A stretch of DNA of 64,000 nucleotides, from assembly GCA_003952965.2 (NCBI GenBank), contig CM025855.1, positions 24,754,571 through 24,818,570 on the forward strand, written 5' to 3'. Position 1 is the stretch's first letter. Each line of letters starts with the position of its first letter. A program made the translations under genes and the position numbers. The DNA comes from Morella rubra. Its lineage: Eukaryota; Streptophyta; Magnoliopsida; Fagales; Myricaceae. Positions 13,001-26,093 of the stretch are shown piece by piece. Under the pieces are notes generated by a model. That model ran no database searches and had not been told where the DNA came from. It saw only the letters and a program-made list of their open reading frames with translations.

Positions 13001-16000
13001 CGCATATTTGGAAAATTAGCAGCTCTTAAAACTCTGAATATTATGACCTAAAGGAAATTAGCATGTGTTTTAGGTGGAACTGGCTTGACCAAGCCTGACC
13101 CCTATTCTCTTTCTCTCTCTTCATCTTAAGACAGACATCAAGACATACATGCTACCTAAAAGAGACCCAACAGATCATAAAGCCCACCATGAGTTGTATA
13201 ACCACCTTCATAACAGGACAAATCCCTCTTTTCCATTGGATGCTTTCTTGTCAATTTCAACTTTTCAAATACAGGAAAACAAGTAAAACATTCTTCTTGT
13301 GCAACGACAGTCTTCACCAGGTCCAGCAATTTAGTCAGAAAATCCTAGATAAACATGAAGTAAGAAATCTACCATAGAGTTTGACTAAATGATAATATAT
13401 ATAGCCATACGTGAGTAAATTAATACATTACTTAACCCTATCCAAAAAAGAGTAAAAAAATGTTTTAAGCACAATTGAGGGTGAAACACTCCAAGCTGAA
13501 CGAAAACAACCCAACTGCCCATTACTTCTACACCTTTTCTGGACTCAAAAATTTCTAACCAGTACATAGCTTCGTTAGTTTCCTCTGATTATTTATTGAT
13601 ACTGGAATGCTCTTCATCTTCTTGTTCAATATCGTGATATATGGTCAAAGCATCTTGAAATGATAAATGTCCGATCAAAGACCTACTTGAAATACATTGT
13701 ATTCAAGTGTTTGAGCTAAGCAAGATTATATACCTAACACAAACCCCACCCGACCCCATTACTTCCCTAGTTGAGCCAAACCAAACAATTGATGCTTAAG
13801 CAACTTTGAACCTGTATGGAAGTTGCATTTACTGGTTCCCTCATGCATCGTTGTGAAAGTATTTCAAAGTGGAGAATCAGAATGATTTCAGAAGGAAACT
13901 ACTTGAAGTTGCCACAGTTGACAAGAAACATGCTTGTCTCATATTTACAGATGCATGCTCAAGCACAGCAACCCCAAAACACTAAAAATATGACAGCCAC
14001 AATTATGAAACAAAAAGTTCGACTCTTATCAGATTATGCACATGGGAGAGGTTTTGGGGAAGCAATATGCATTAAAGTAGAAGTAGAGAAGTGGATTATT
14101 GAATTATTTAAAGTTAGTGCCCATGGAGATGACACTCCTCAATTGGGCATGCCAGAAATAGAACAGAAGTTGTTTGCATAAGAATTCAATCTAGCAAATT
14201 ACCAATACATTTTTTTTTTTTTATAAGTAAGCACAATATTATTAGAAAGGCAGAAAAAGGAGGAGTCAATACAGTACAAAGGCTGTACCGGAGTCACTCA
14301 AGTCATACAAATGAAAAAGTTAAGAAAATCAAAAAAGTCCAAAAAAGGGCCCCCCAACACAACATTCGCCCAAAGAAAGAGAGAAAAAAACACTTCGGCA
14401 TGCAAACTCTGAAGCGACCTAGAGAAATCCTCGAACACCTCCTATTTCGCTCCCTCCAAAGACACCACCAAATACACGCAGGAACCATCCTCCAAAGAAC
14501 CTTCGCTAAAGGATCCACAAAATTCGACCCCAACAAAATAGGACATCAACCACCTTTTCAGGCATAATCCAATGCACATTCAGAATCCCAAGGACATGCA
14601 TCCAAAGGCCTCTAGCAACCGGGCAATGCAATAACAAATGATTAACAGATTCTCCAGCAGCCTTGCACATATAACACCACTCAATGGCATAAACACCCCT
14701 TTTGCGGAGGTTATCAATAGTCAAAATCCGTCCATGCGTAGCCTCCCAAACAAAGAAAGACACGGGCGATGGGACCTTGGACTTCCACACCCCACGCCAA
14801 GGGAAAGAAACAGACCTATCACCACTGGAGAGAAAATCAAAGAAAGACTTAACTGAGAAAACACCCCCCTTAGAACCCAACCAGAACATCACATCCGCTC
14901 TACCACTTCTCGCCCTTTGCGCATAAAGAATAGAATAAAAAGCAGCAAACTCCTCCAATTCCCAATCATTTGCAGATCGAGAGAACTGCAAATTCCACAC
15001 TAAAGAATGAGAACCAACCTCCATACAATCCACCACCAAGGCATCCTTACAACAAGAGAGAGAGAAGGCTAAAGGAAAAGAACGGCTCAGAACTCTCCCA
15101 TCACACCATTTGTCATGCCAAAAACTGATACGCTGACCATCTCCCACACCAACCTAATATGCTCATAAAAAGCATCCCAACCTTTGCTAAATGTGTTTCC
15201 AAAGGCTAACCCCAAAGAACCTCGCGAGGACAAGGAGATCCACCCACCATCTGTGTACCGTATTTTGCTGCAATAACACTTCTCCACAATCTATCCCTCT
15301 CAATGCCAAAACGCCACAACCACTTGCCCAACAAAGCTTTGTTGAACAAAAAGATCCTCCTAAGCCCTAACCCTCCAGAATGAATAGGAGAACACACCTT
15401 CTCCCAACTGAGTAAATGGAATTTGTGAACACCATCTTCACTACCCCATAGAAAATCTCTTTGTAACTTTTCAATTCTTAAGGCCACAACACTTAGGATA
15501 GGAAAAAGAGATAAAAAGTATGTAGGAAGACTAGATAAAGTGGACTTAATCAAAGTAATCCTACCACCCTTGGATAAATACATACGCTTCCACCCGCCAA
15601 CCGCTTTCCCATCCTCTCCAAAATACCATCCCAAATCTGCACACTTTTGTAACGGGCACCCAAAGGAAGCCCCAGATAAGTCATAGCAGATACGCTACAA
15701 CCCAATAAAGACGCCAACCCCTGGACATTACCAACATTACCAATAGGAATAACCTCCGATTTGGACAAATTAACCTTCAATCCCGAAACTGCTTCAAAAC
15801 ACAACAACAAACACCGAATACCACGAATTTGACCCTCCTCAGCCCCACACATAAGAAGGGTATCATCGGCAAAAAGCAAGTGAGAAACACTAATATCCGC
15901 TCCACCCACACCACCAACCTTGAAACCATCAACCACCCCAAGCGAAACCACCTTCGTCAACATTCTAGAAAGAGCCTCCATAACAATAACAAACAAGAGA

Positions 16001-19000
16001 GGGGAAAGAGGGTCTCCTTGCCTCAACCCCGAGAACTACCAAAAAACCCCTCCGATGACCATTCACAATCACAGAGAATTTGATCGTAGAAATACAGAAT
16101 TCAATCCAGCTGCACCACCTGTCACCAAACCCGCATCTTCTCAAAAGATATAACAGAAAATTCCAATTAACGTGGTCATAAGCTTTGTGAATGTCCAGCT
16201 TACACAACAATCCCGGCTCACCCATTCTCAACCTAGAATCAATACATTCGTTTGCAACCAAAACGGAATCCAAAATCTGCCGGCCCCCACAAAAGCATTT
16301 TGAGAAGGCGAGATAAGCTGAATAAGCATAGGTTTCAATCTATTTGCCAAAACCTTAGCAAGGATTTTATAAATGCCCCCCACCAAGCTTATTGGGCGGA
16401 AATCTTTTAGCTCCACTACTCCCGGTTTCTTAGGGATGAGAACAACAAAAGTGGCATTAAGGCTACGGACAAATCGCCCATCCCGAGCAAATTCATTGAA
16501 AACAGAAATAACATCTCCCTTAATAACCTCCCAGCAAGACTGATAAAAAGCTAAAGAAAAGCCATCAGGCCCCGGGCTTTATCTCCATTAAGACTTCTAA
16601 CAACCCCAAACACCTCATCCTCCTCAAAGGGTCGTTCTAACCAAACCGCCTCCTCCCCAGAAATCATATCAAACTCCAAACCATCCAACGAGGGTCTCCA
16701 AGGGAAAGGCTCCTCATACAAGGTTGAATAGAAACTAACAATCCTCAATGAGATATCCGCAGGGTCCTCCACCACTTCCCCGTCCACCTCAAAAAGAGAA
16801 ATAGAGTTAGATTTTCTATTGGAATTCGCAACACGATGGAAAGAATTTCGTGCATCTATCCCCCTCTTTAAGCCACAAAGCACGAGATTTCTATTCCAAC
16901 TCACTTCTTCCAAATCAATCAGCTGATCTAACTCCCACATAATCCCTAACTTCCTCTCCATACCCTCATTATCTAGACGCCTTCCTCATCCAACCCATCC
17001 AACAAAGATAACTCCCTCATCAAAGCCGACTTACGAGATGAGAGATCACCAAAAACTTCTTTATTCCACACTTTAAATCTTGCTTCAAAGCCTTCAACTT
17101 TAAATGAAGCACATAACTAGGAGATCCCGAAAAATCATAACTACGCCACCACTCCCTAACACGATCCACAAACCCCTCTACCTGCAACCACATATTTTCA
17201 AATCTGAATGGTGTCTTCCCACTCCCAACCGAACCACTTTCCAAAATAAGAGGAAAGTGATCTGAATACAAACGTGGTAGCCTACGCTGGATAACCTCCG
17301 GAAATAACGTCTCCCACTCTGAAGTAAACAGAAATCTATCAATCCTGGACCAAGATTGAGACGAGCGATTATTCGACCACATGAATAAAACCCCAACCAG
17401 TGGCATATCCACCAACCCATTCTCAGAGATAAAATCGGAAAAAGCAAACATGGAACTCTCAAAACCTCCAGATCCGACCGCTCACCAGGGAAACGTGTGA
17501 CATTAAAGTCACCACCAATACACCACAGCAGATTCCACCAAGAGAACATACCCGCCAACTCGTCCCACAGCAGACTTCTAGAGGATTCATCATTGGGGCC
17601 ATAAACCCCAGAAAAGGCCAAGAACACCCATCCTCCACATTATTAAACGCCACCGAAAGGGAATAAAGACCTACACTACAATCCACCATCTCCAACACCC
17701 AAGAATCCCATAAAAGCAAAATACCTCCAGAGGCACCGTTCGCCGGCAAACTAGTCCATCGCACATGAGGACCACCCCACAAGCGCCGCACTAAAGCCTT
17801 CGAAACAGCACCTACTTTTGTCTCCTAAAAACACAAAAGATCCGGTTTCCAACTACGTACTAAATTCCCAATCCTACTGCATTTGACCTTGTCATTAAGA
17901 CCCCGGACATTCCAACTTAGTATTCTAGGCTTCATTAACAACCCAAAGAGGCCCGCCCCCCTTCTTGCATGTCCGAGAAACGGACGCTGCCCCTCATAAT
18001 TAATCGAGACAACAATCCTTTCATTTCCCTTACCAACTTCCCCCCCGCTCGACTAGGATATTTCCTACCATAAGCTCCCTATGTTGTTCCAACTCTTCAA
18101 ACAGAGACATCAATTTATCTTCATACCCCTCACATGACACCCCCACCATTTTCTGGAAGGAAGACACCATTTTCAACACCCATTGAGATTTAGGATAACA
18201 TATCTGCACAGGGTCCCAACTCGGCTCAGAAAACCCATCACAGACGCCAAACACAGCCCCTCCCGCCTTTGGACCATCATCCCCCAGTGGCCTTTCAGCG
18301 GAACCAACCACACCATCCTGACATGCAACCAACTGCAATTCACTCCCCGAAGCAGATTCACCCACCAACAAACCAGGCCTCCCCACAGACTCCCTCAAAA
18401 TATCCGCAACAACCTCCTTCTCGACAACAGACACCGCCCCAGAAAAAACAGGAGACTCAACCTGTCCCTTAGAACAAAGGCCACAGGAACTCACTTTAAA
18501 ATCCTTGCCCGTGAAGTGGGTAGAAGGAAGGGAAGTTTCAAGCCCCAAAGCATGAGAGATCACGTTGGCAGCAACAGGAACCACCTCCGAAGCCTCTACC
18601 GACAAAGCAGAATCAACTACGACAGGTGACCTTTCATTTCTCACGGTAGAAAACAGACCCAGGGCCAGAACAGGGCTGTCGATGGTGGCTAGGGGATCAT
18701 CCGGCATACTCGCACCAGCTTCTCCACGCTCGAGCCACTCAACAAAGATCACTAAAAGATCTGCCGGAGGAGACTCCGGCGTCGGAATAGCCTCTAGGCT
18801 ATCGCCGGGAGCCACAGACGACACCAGCGAGCCCCCTGCCACCGACGTCTGGAGTGGGGTGCCTCCAGCCACGTGGCCGAGCATCACGTTGGCTTGTGTA
18901 ACATCCTTGGTGGCCTCCTCGTCGCAGGTCATAACCTTGCGCCTGTACACCTACTTCAAATGGACCGGGATATGTCCAGGCCCACCCCCATCTGCCGACA

Positions 19001-22000
19001 AGACAAGCCCACTCCCTGCCCCACTAGCCAACAAAGGCCCAGCTTTCGGGCTAACAGAAGGCCCAGGCTGAGACCCATTCGATCCCCCTTCCACAGCAGC
19101 CCACCCTTCACCTTTACCTTCCGCACCCTCCACACCCAAGGACCACAAGATTTGGTCGAGCTCCATCCTAAGACAGAGCAATTTTTTCCTTAAAGCAGAC
19201 ATACAACAGCTGGTCCCCCCTAAAGCTAATGACGACCCGTCAACAAACGAGGGAGCCTTGGGAATAACAACAAAGTCCTGATCTGCATGTCTTTCCTGCA
19301 AACAGAGTGTCGGCTCTCCTTTATTTCCTTTTCCTCCATAACACTCCACAGACGAAACCTGCATGCCTACATCCACCAACGACTTCTTCATCTTGACAGC
19401 TCCGGCAAAGGACAGCCCTCCCCTCAGCCCATGATGCCCAGAACCACCAGGACCAAGCTGACCAACCTTCCCACCACTAACTCTTCTAAGGTGGTCGACC
19501 ACCTCTTGGAACACTCCAGTCAGCAGCCTCCAACCTTCTCCTCCCTTCCCTTCAGGGACCATGACCACGCCCCTACGACAACCTTCGTCGTACTCTATAA
19601 TGGCTACATACCTCCCCGCCTTGTTAACACATCTCTGAGCCAAAAACACTCGAGAATAATCATTGGCCTTAGAAACAAAGGAACTGTCTCCATCAGCTGC
19701 CATAAGCTTTTCTCCTATATTAAGCACCCATACAGCTCCATATTTCTCGAAGGAAATCGCACTAACAGACTTCCGGCTCCATTCCGTAAGATTGACAACA
19801 CCTCCAACACTAACAGATACGTGAAATTCTTTAGCCTCTACTCTAAAGCTCCTGGAGAAACTCATTCTCGTCTAAAAACTACGGTAGAACATTTGGTTAC
19901 ACAATTTTCAAAGCATTGGATAACAAATGCAAAAAATTCCCATACTTTGAGAAAGGAAATTACCAATACATTAGATGGTAAACAATAATAAATGTAGATC
20001 ATACGAATGGTAGGGATATGACATTGGAAGTTATTACCTGCCAATTTGATTGTATCGGCACAGAACTCTGCAACTCTTCTTTGAGAGCATTCCCGCCAGC
20101 TAAAAGCTCGGTCAGAGTCATATTTTCTTCGCCAAGGATGATCCCTGTGGAGTCAGATTGGGTGAAAGGCGATGGTACACGAGAAAGCATAGGAGTCTGG
20201 AATCCTCTCGAAGATTGTTCCAAGACCTCTTCCCAGGATGCGACATCAATTGTTTTTTGAGACCCAGCCACAAAAGTAACATCATCACTATCTGCAGGTC
20301 CATCTTTCTGAAAAAGTGAGATAGAGTTTGCCCCAGGAATTGATGACAGACCATGATAATCTGGTAAGTGTCCAAAGTACACAATCAAGTCCAACATGTG
20401 GTTTGGAAGCTCATGAAGCAATTTCAGGAGCGGATGTGAACATGAAATTATGTTGAGATATAAGTATGCAGACAAAGACATAAAAACGACATGGTCACCT
20501 GCATAGGGACTCAGCAAATAAGAACTTGAGTCACCAGCATCCATCCTGCCTGTCAGAGCACCATTCTCCTTTGGTTGTGACTTGAGAAATAAGTGACATC
20601 GTGAACTTTCTTGGAAACTATCCTCTGCAACAAATTAGGCAAACATTACAACAGCCATTCACAAGCATGGTCAACTACAAAAAATTTCAGTTTCAGTCAA
20701 GATCAGGCCAAAGGAGCAAGCAAAAGACGGCCTTTTGTGACAAAATGGAGGCAGAAAATACCAGAATCAGCATCTTCACAAAACGATGTCAGAGAGCTGG
20801 TTGGGCTTGGGGAATCTGTAATTCCATAAGGCACTCTGATCTGATTTGGGGGAGAGCTAGAACTCAGAGCACTATCCTGGGAATCTGATGTGACCTCATC
20901 ACTCTCTCTAATGGCTCCAATATTTGTCCTATTACCCTGCTGGGAAAAGTAATCCGACCTTAAAGAATCAACAAATACTTTTAGGGAGATATTTACAAGA
21001 TAATGCATCCGAAAGAATTCAAAATGTAATACCATGTTGAGCCAAAGAAAAATAGACATGATGAAATCATACGGTGCCATTATAATGAACTAGGATATGG
21101 GTCATTTTACAAATGAACTGTTTTTTAGGAAAACTTCTAAAGCTCAAAGCTTGCTACAGTGTTTTTAAACTTCATGGTCATCACACTTTTGCTCAAATAA
21201 AATTGCCACTAAGTGCTCAATCTAAATATCTCAAGAGCAAGATCACACCTAAAGCATACTAAAGACATAACTACAATATAGTGACAAGAGCAACGGCCGT
21301 CACCCCATATTGATCCCACTTAAGTGGAGATCTTGGTAAGGTGACTTTGACACAGTCATATCCTCAAGTCTGTTTTTTCCCTTTTTCTTTCCGTGAAATC
21401 CTTGCAATACGTCCACTTGTGATTGGTAGCCTAAGACCCTACTATTGCACCAGACAATGGACACTATTTTAGCACATGCTAAATGTTAATATAAAACCAT
21501 CTACCAGAAAACACAGGCTCTGATGATGGTATCATTAATGTATGTGGCATATAAAAATCGCATTGGTATGTGCATTGGAAAGTTGACTTGGATACAATCC
21601 AATCCTAAAATTATTATATCTCTATACGCATTAGCTGTATAGCAGTAAATGGAATATAAAATCAACCATTCGTAACAAGATTGGTTTAGCCTAATGGCCG
21701 CATGTGTGTCTATCTAATGAGTTTTCAATTTATCTCTACCGGACATGACCCACATAAGCCATAGAGTGGACAGGTCTGCTCTCCAGCAAAACCAATCATC
21801 TTGAACTCAAATAACGCAAGCACAACTTTAGAATGGGCCACCCCCATAACGGCACCAAGCATAAGAATTTCACATTTTCTTATCAAGATTTTCAGAAGAC
21901 CTAATATGAGAAGATAAGAAGAGCAACAACAATGGCAAAGCAAACCAGCAGCAATAACACTAATAACGCAGACAATTAATTACCTTAACTTCCAAGTAGT

Positions 22001-24979
22001 GGACAAAAACTATGTGCATCAAATCCCTGCAAGAATCAACAAGCTCAGGACAACCAAATCAGAAATCCCAACCAGACCATATTTCTGAAAATTGTACAGC
22101 CCAGAAGATTTGGAATTCTGGAAATTCATATCTCAACCAAAATTATAATTATTAAGGATAAATCCAAACAGGACGAAATTTTGCTTACACTATGGGGAAC
22201 AAAGATATTATTAACAGGAGTAACTGGGAGACAGAAGAAAGATGAATTTAAGTTGAAAGTGAGAAAGCAGAAGAGGAAGCTGTAAAAGAAAAAGCAGCAT
22301 CACAAATTCCTCATGCATCAAAGAAGCCTATAAACTAGTACTTAAACATATCGTCATTCATGATTTGCAACAATCTTGCAAAACCACCTGGAGTTATAGT
22401 GTAAGGAATAAGGATATAGAAATACATGAAAAGAATTAAGAACCACGGTCTGCAAGTAAAATGGAACATGAATATCTCTCTCTCTTGCGCACACACATTG
22501 TTAAGACTACCCAACTAATCTCCCAATCTCAGAGGCTAACAAAAAGTATCAATGAGAAGAAGCACTCTGATGCAGGTAAAGTCTCTAAAAGGAGAAGAAA
22601 AGCTCTATCAACTTGGATAATAGCAGAGAAAAAAGAGGAACCAACAAAGAGTATACATGCTGTAACATATAACAATCGTGATAGCTGACATAATAGATTA
22701 GGAGCAAAATTCATCTTGATAATATGCTAATATCAATTTTCATTTCCAGGATCCTTTGTAATGTTTCTACTAGTCCCAAAGCATCAAAAGTGATAAGTGT
22801 ATACTCTGAAAGGAAGTGCAAGAAAAAAATTGAAATAAAAGTTAGTTCAACTTACTGTTCAAGCATCCAATAGCTGCGCCTTTGAAAATTTTCGTTCTCT
22901 TCTCCATGGGCATAATAGCAATGTAGCACATCAACACTACCGACCTAAAATTGCTTGAAGTATGTTACCTATCAGACTCTCGGTAAACTTCAATAGAGTT
23001 GAAGGAACTATTATTCTTTTCATCAGAAAAATCTCAAAACAAGGAATATAAGTTCCTCCCTCAATCCCATAGTGAGTGCACCATTTGACAAAACACAAAA
23101 TTCAAAAGACAACTCAGACTCTTTAAAGCAGTTTTCAGTTTCCTCTCTAAAATCATAAATTGCTTTGAAAATAGCAAAGAGCAGAGTCATTTTTTCTGTT
23201 ACAATTTTTGCAGTTCAGGACAGCGGAAATAGAATAGTTAGGGCATGCTTGCAAATGAGAATTTTGGCCAAAATTCTCTCCATTCCAAAATTTTTATTTT
23301 GTAAACATAACTAACTCAAAATTTTGGTCAAGAAAATAATAAGAATAAAACTTCAAAATCATTTCTCTCCCCCCATCAAATCATCTCTCTTCACTTTTTC
23401 ACCAACTCCCACAAAACTTAAGTTTTCACTATTTTCTCATAAAATCCAATAAAACTCTAATCTACACAATTTTCACAAACATTTGCAATATTTCAAGAAA
23501 ATCTTGGTTTGCAAACATGGCCTTAGTGTATGTACAATTAAACAACTGACACTCCTCCGGGTCATACGAAAAAGGCAAGGCCACCTGATATTGGACAAAG
23601 GAATTCGGGATATATATAAATCAAAATGATATACCATCTAGGTAGCCATGTCCGTGGCTTAGAGCAAAATGCATGAGTTCATCACTTACTACAACATAAA
23701 CTCAAGACAAAACAAAATGACCTTTTTTACAAGCTTACCTTCAGCTTCTCATGAGCTTCCTTCACGGTCTTGCCATCTTTCTTCTTCCTCCAATTATGTC
23801 CATCCTTTCTAAAGTATCTCAATACCTTCCTATCAAAAAGAAAAAGTGACCCACCTGACATGGTGGAATACAGGTCAAGCTAATATGTTTTTGCATATCC
23901 GCTTAAGAAGCAAAAAGACGAAAATGAATTCTATATTGGTGGGTGCATGACAAATTTTGGAAAAACTAATATGCAGACAAGTTTAACAACCTTTCTTTAT
24001 TTCATCTTTCTTTTTTCTTTGTCCATTTTTCCTTTTCAGCTATTACATGAAGGTCCCCCAAATAACCCCTCGTTTTCTTATATGTACTAGAAATTAAATA
24101 AACACTTTTATTGTGGCCTACCAAATTTGAAGCCCACCTATGCTTGTACTTTAGATGAGTTATTTACAGAAGATAATGCAAAACACAGATTTTTGTCAAA
24201 ATTAGGTCTACTGCTTCTGAAACTTTAGCAGCACGGGTAAAGCCTTAGGAGATAAGTGATTCAAATCCTCAAGGAAATATCAATGAATCTACATTTAATA
24301 CACTCTGTGCATGCGATCGTGATGCCTTTCTATATTACTGTTTTTGAAAATTATTTCTAGAAATAGAATCATACTTGGGGGCCTGTTTGGAGGCTCTGGT
24401 GCAATATGAAACTTCTGATAATTACGAAGAATTTCACAAATTTCAGCAGGTCGCAACCATCGCTTCTGGGCTTCTGATAGTATTTGTTGGATATCTGCAT
24501 GCAAAAGTTAGGTTTTCAGTGGATAAAAATGTAATTCAAAGTAATATTACATAAAACAGTAAGAGATACAAGCTGTAAGGAATGTTAATTGAAAAGCAAA
24601 ATGTCTAGAGAAACATCTCTTATTACGGAGAGATCAATCATCTAAGAACTTCAGGAATTATATGAGGCTTGTGAGCGCGTCTGAATACATCAAAGAGCAG
24701 ACAAGAGAAAGAGCAAGCTGGCATGAGCGAGAGAGAGCAAGAGAGAACCTCACACATATGAGAGTTACTCGATGACCGGATATTGGTATTCCAAAACAAC
24801 TCATCCAAATAGATGCACTGCAAAAGCGCCTCTTACAATCACCAGTGCTTTTCTGTATAATCGCTGGTTCTCACAACTCTTCCAAGAGCTTCTTTCTTTT
24901 GCCAAAAATAATTGGATTTCTTGATTATAGTCTAGCCATGGAAAGAGGCCACGGAGCACGGTGGAATGCAAGACAGAAA

Positions 24980-25015
<36 letters not shown>

Positions 25016-25481
25016 TCTGATTATTGCTACATAGCTCTAAGAATCCCCATTTCCCAAATCCATCTTCAATAAAGTAATCCGAGTCATGTAAATTCCAATG
25101 GGAACACCATTCAATTGATGCTAACCAGTTATATAAGCCCAAAGAAAATTCTCCAAAATTCAAAACATTATAAAATAGAATATATTAGATTAAGCCCTTC
25201 ACTTATCCCCGATTTTCTGAGAATCCAAACAGACCATAACAAACTCAGACTTGCTTGAACCAAAGAAAATCAACTAGTCTAAACTATTTTCAACTAAAAA
25301 GAATACACGTGAAACACTTGACATTTGAAAAGTAATTAACCAAAATCCACGAAGCCTCTACACCAAAAAGATACAATGAAGACGAATGGATCCAGTAAAT
25401 AAATAGCTATGAACAAAAAACGAATACGTTAAAAATCTGACCTAGTCGAGGAGCCAGGCCGTACGATCCACGCTCCGCCAT
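7093..25481 (-). CDS. CAMTA2: Calmodulin-binding transcription activator (CAMTA1/2 clade)
   Basis: Thirteen exons read on the minus strand: 25481-25442, 24494-24375, 23854-23739, 22944-22856, 22026-21984, 20936-20762, 20624-20499, 20360-20038, 11810-11271, 10790-10093, 9569-8987, 8595-8275 and 7197-7093. Phases agree throughout and give 1092 residues. Domain order is CG-1 DNA-binding domain (about 14-136, with [17 protein letters not shown] and [20 protein letters not shown]), a long linker, TIG/IPT fold (from about 525), ankyrin repeats (about 700-830), two IQ motifs across the exon 11/12 border ([20 protein letters not shown]) and the adjacent calmodulin-binding helix ([15 protein letters not shown]). 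CAMTAs are nuclear Ca2+/calmodulin-responsive activators that bind CGCG boxes in cold, wounding and immune signalling. The N terminus [17 protein letters not shown] resembles Arabidopsis CAMTA2 more than CAMTA3, and the neighbouring AOX2 supports that. Intron 10 uses a GC donor; intron 8 holds a LINE. Confidence 0.95.
14196..14211. repeat. Target-site duplication of LINE-A, 3' side of the element
   Basis: aaattaccaatacatt, identical to 19957-19972. Its last base merges with the T run of the poly(A) tail, so the boundary may be off by a base. Confidence 0.9.
14303..17935 (-). pseudogene. LINE-A ORF2: endonuclease, reverse transcriptase and zf-RVT, broken
   Basis: ORF2 starts with [15 protein letters not shown], the N terminus of the exonuclease/endonuclease/phosphatase fold. 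Further endonuclease marks are [14 protein letters not shown] (near 17500) and YSDHFPL (near 17250). Reverse transcriptase marks are [20 protein letters not shown] (near 16390), [13 protein letters not shown] (near 16180), [10 protein letters not shown] (near 16010) and the catalytic FADD (near 15865). The tail has [10 protein letters not shown] followed by Cys/His positions of zf-RVT (near 14750). The frame is lost in several places (an in-frame TAG after DLLCF, a change near 17620, others between 17020 and 15130), so the whole is inactive although most of the length is kept. Confidence 0.9.
18030..19865 (-). pseudogene. LINE-A ORF1: nucleic-acid-binding protein, one stop
   Basis: Two frames of 304 and 306 residues lie head to tail in one reading frame and are separated by a single TAG at 18951-18953. 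The N-terminal part ([18 protein letters not shown], then [13 protein letters not shown]) resembles the DUF4283-like region at the start of plant L1 ORF1 proteins. I did not find a clear CCHC zinc knuckle. The second half is acidic and low in complexity. ORF1 probably coated the element RNA. One stop in about 610 codons suggests recent inactivation. Confidence 0.75.
19957..19972. repeat. Target-site duplication of LINE-A, 5' side of the element
   Basis: aaattaccaatacatt, the second identical copy. It fixes the 5' end of LINE-A at 19956. Confidence 0.9.
23241..23522. mobile_element. Tourist-like (PIF/Harbinger) MITE in CAMTA2 intron 3
   Basis: A 282-bp AT-rich element with inverted ends: the left end begins GGGCATGCTTGCAAATGAG and the right end read on the opposite strand begins GGCCATGTTTGCAAACCAAG. 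It is flanked by TTA on both sides (23238-23240 and 23523-23525), the TWA duplication typical of PIF/Harbinger MITEs. No coding capacity. Confidence 0.75.
24979..25016. repeat. A-run followed by AT dinucleotide microsatellite
   Basis: A run of A followed by about 14 AT dinucleotides in CAMTA2 intron 1. It is likely length-polymorphic. Confidence 0.9.
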
Positions 25482-26093
25482 AAGGTAAGCAGAGGAAGAC
25501 GGAATGGATCAAAAACCGTGGAGTTCAATGGAAATTAAAGGATTCCTGAGAGACTTCTTTTGGGTCAACGTTTCAAATGACGCGAGGAAGTAAGATCGAT
25601 GAGCCGTTGGATTTTCCTTTCAGTATAAGAAGTTTGCCGGTGAACCTTAGCAAGTCAATTGTGATAGCTGCCCAGGGCGAATCATAGACGGACGTTTGGC
25701 AGAAGGTCGCAGGAAAGCGGGTCTGCCCATCGACAGTGTCTGCACCCAGATTTCAACTAGACAACTACGCCATCTGCCCGTTACCGTTTATACCATTGAC
25801 TCTTTTCCTTCCTTCTGTATTTTACAGCGAGTCACAGCGTCTTGACAAGGCAGATTGCACGGCGGAATCTCCTGAGGACCGAAAAAAAATAAAACCCAAA
25901 AATCATCTTCACATGGCAAAATACACAGATAACGACTTTAGAAGCTCCTTCCAAAAAATAAAAAAATAAAAATAAAAAACAAGGAAAACGTGTAAAGGAG
26001 GTCATTTTGTTCCTGATGTTGTCGCGGTGGTGTTCGAGAGATGCTGTTTGGTTTCGAACAAGTCTGGTCGTTTTAAATATTTGAGTTGATACA

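Larger units (their letters stand above)
14212..19956 (-). mobile_element. L1-type LINE (LINE-A) inserted in CAMTA2 intron 8
   Basis: A 5.7-kb non-LTR retrotransposon in the same orientation as the host gene. It begins with a short leader, then ORF1 (19865-18030) and ORF2 (17935-14303) with apurinic endonuclease, reverse transcriptase and a C-terminal zinc-binding zf-RVT domain. It ends in a poly(A) tail, seen on the plus strand as the T run at 14211-14222. The identical 16-bp sequence aaattaccaatacatt flanks it at 14196-14211 and 19957-19972, which is the target-site duplication expected of target-primed reverse transcription. The element is close to full length. ORF1 has one internal stop and ORF2 has at least one stop and several frame changes, so it cannot move unaided. 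Confidence 0.95.
11811..20037 (-). other. CAMTA2 intron 8, 8.2 kb
   Basis: The longest intron in the window lies between exon 9 (ending 11271) and exon 8 (starting 20360). About 5.7 kb of it is the LINE at 14212-19956. The rest (11811-14195 and 19973-20037) has no conserved protein, tRNA or obvious repeat. Short open frames near 12345-14181 have ordinary AT-rich composition and no recognisable motif, so I did not call them. Confidence 0.85.

Noticed and set aside
13816-14181. 121-codon frame in CAMTA2 intron 8
   Set aside because: No family resemblance, no splice or promoter context, and ordinary composition for the intron.
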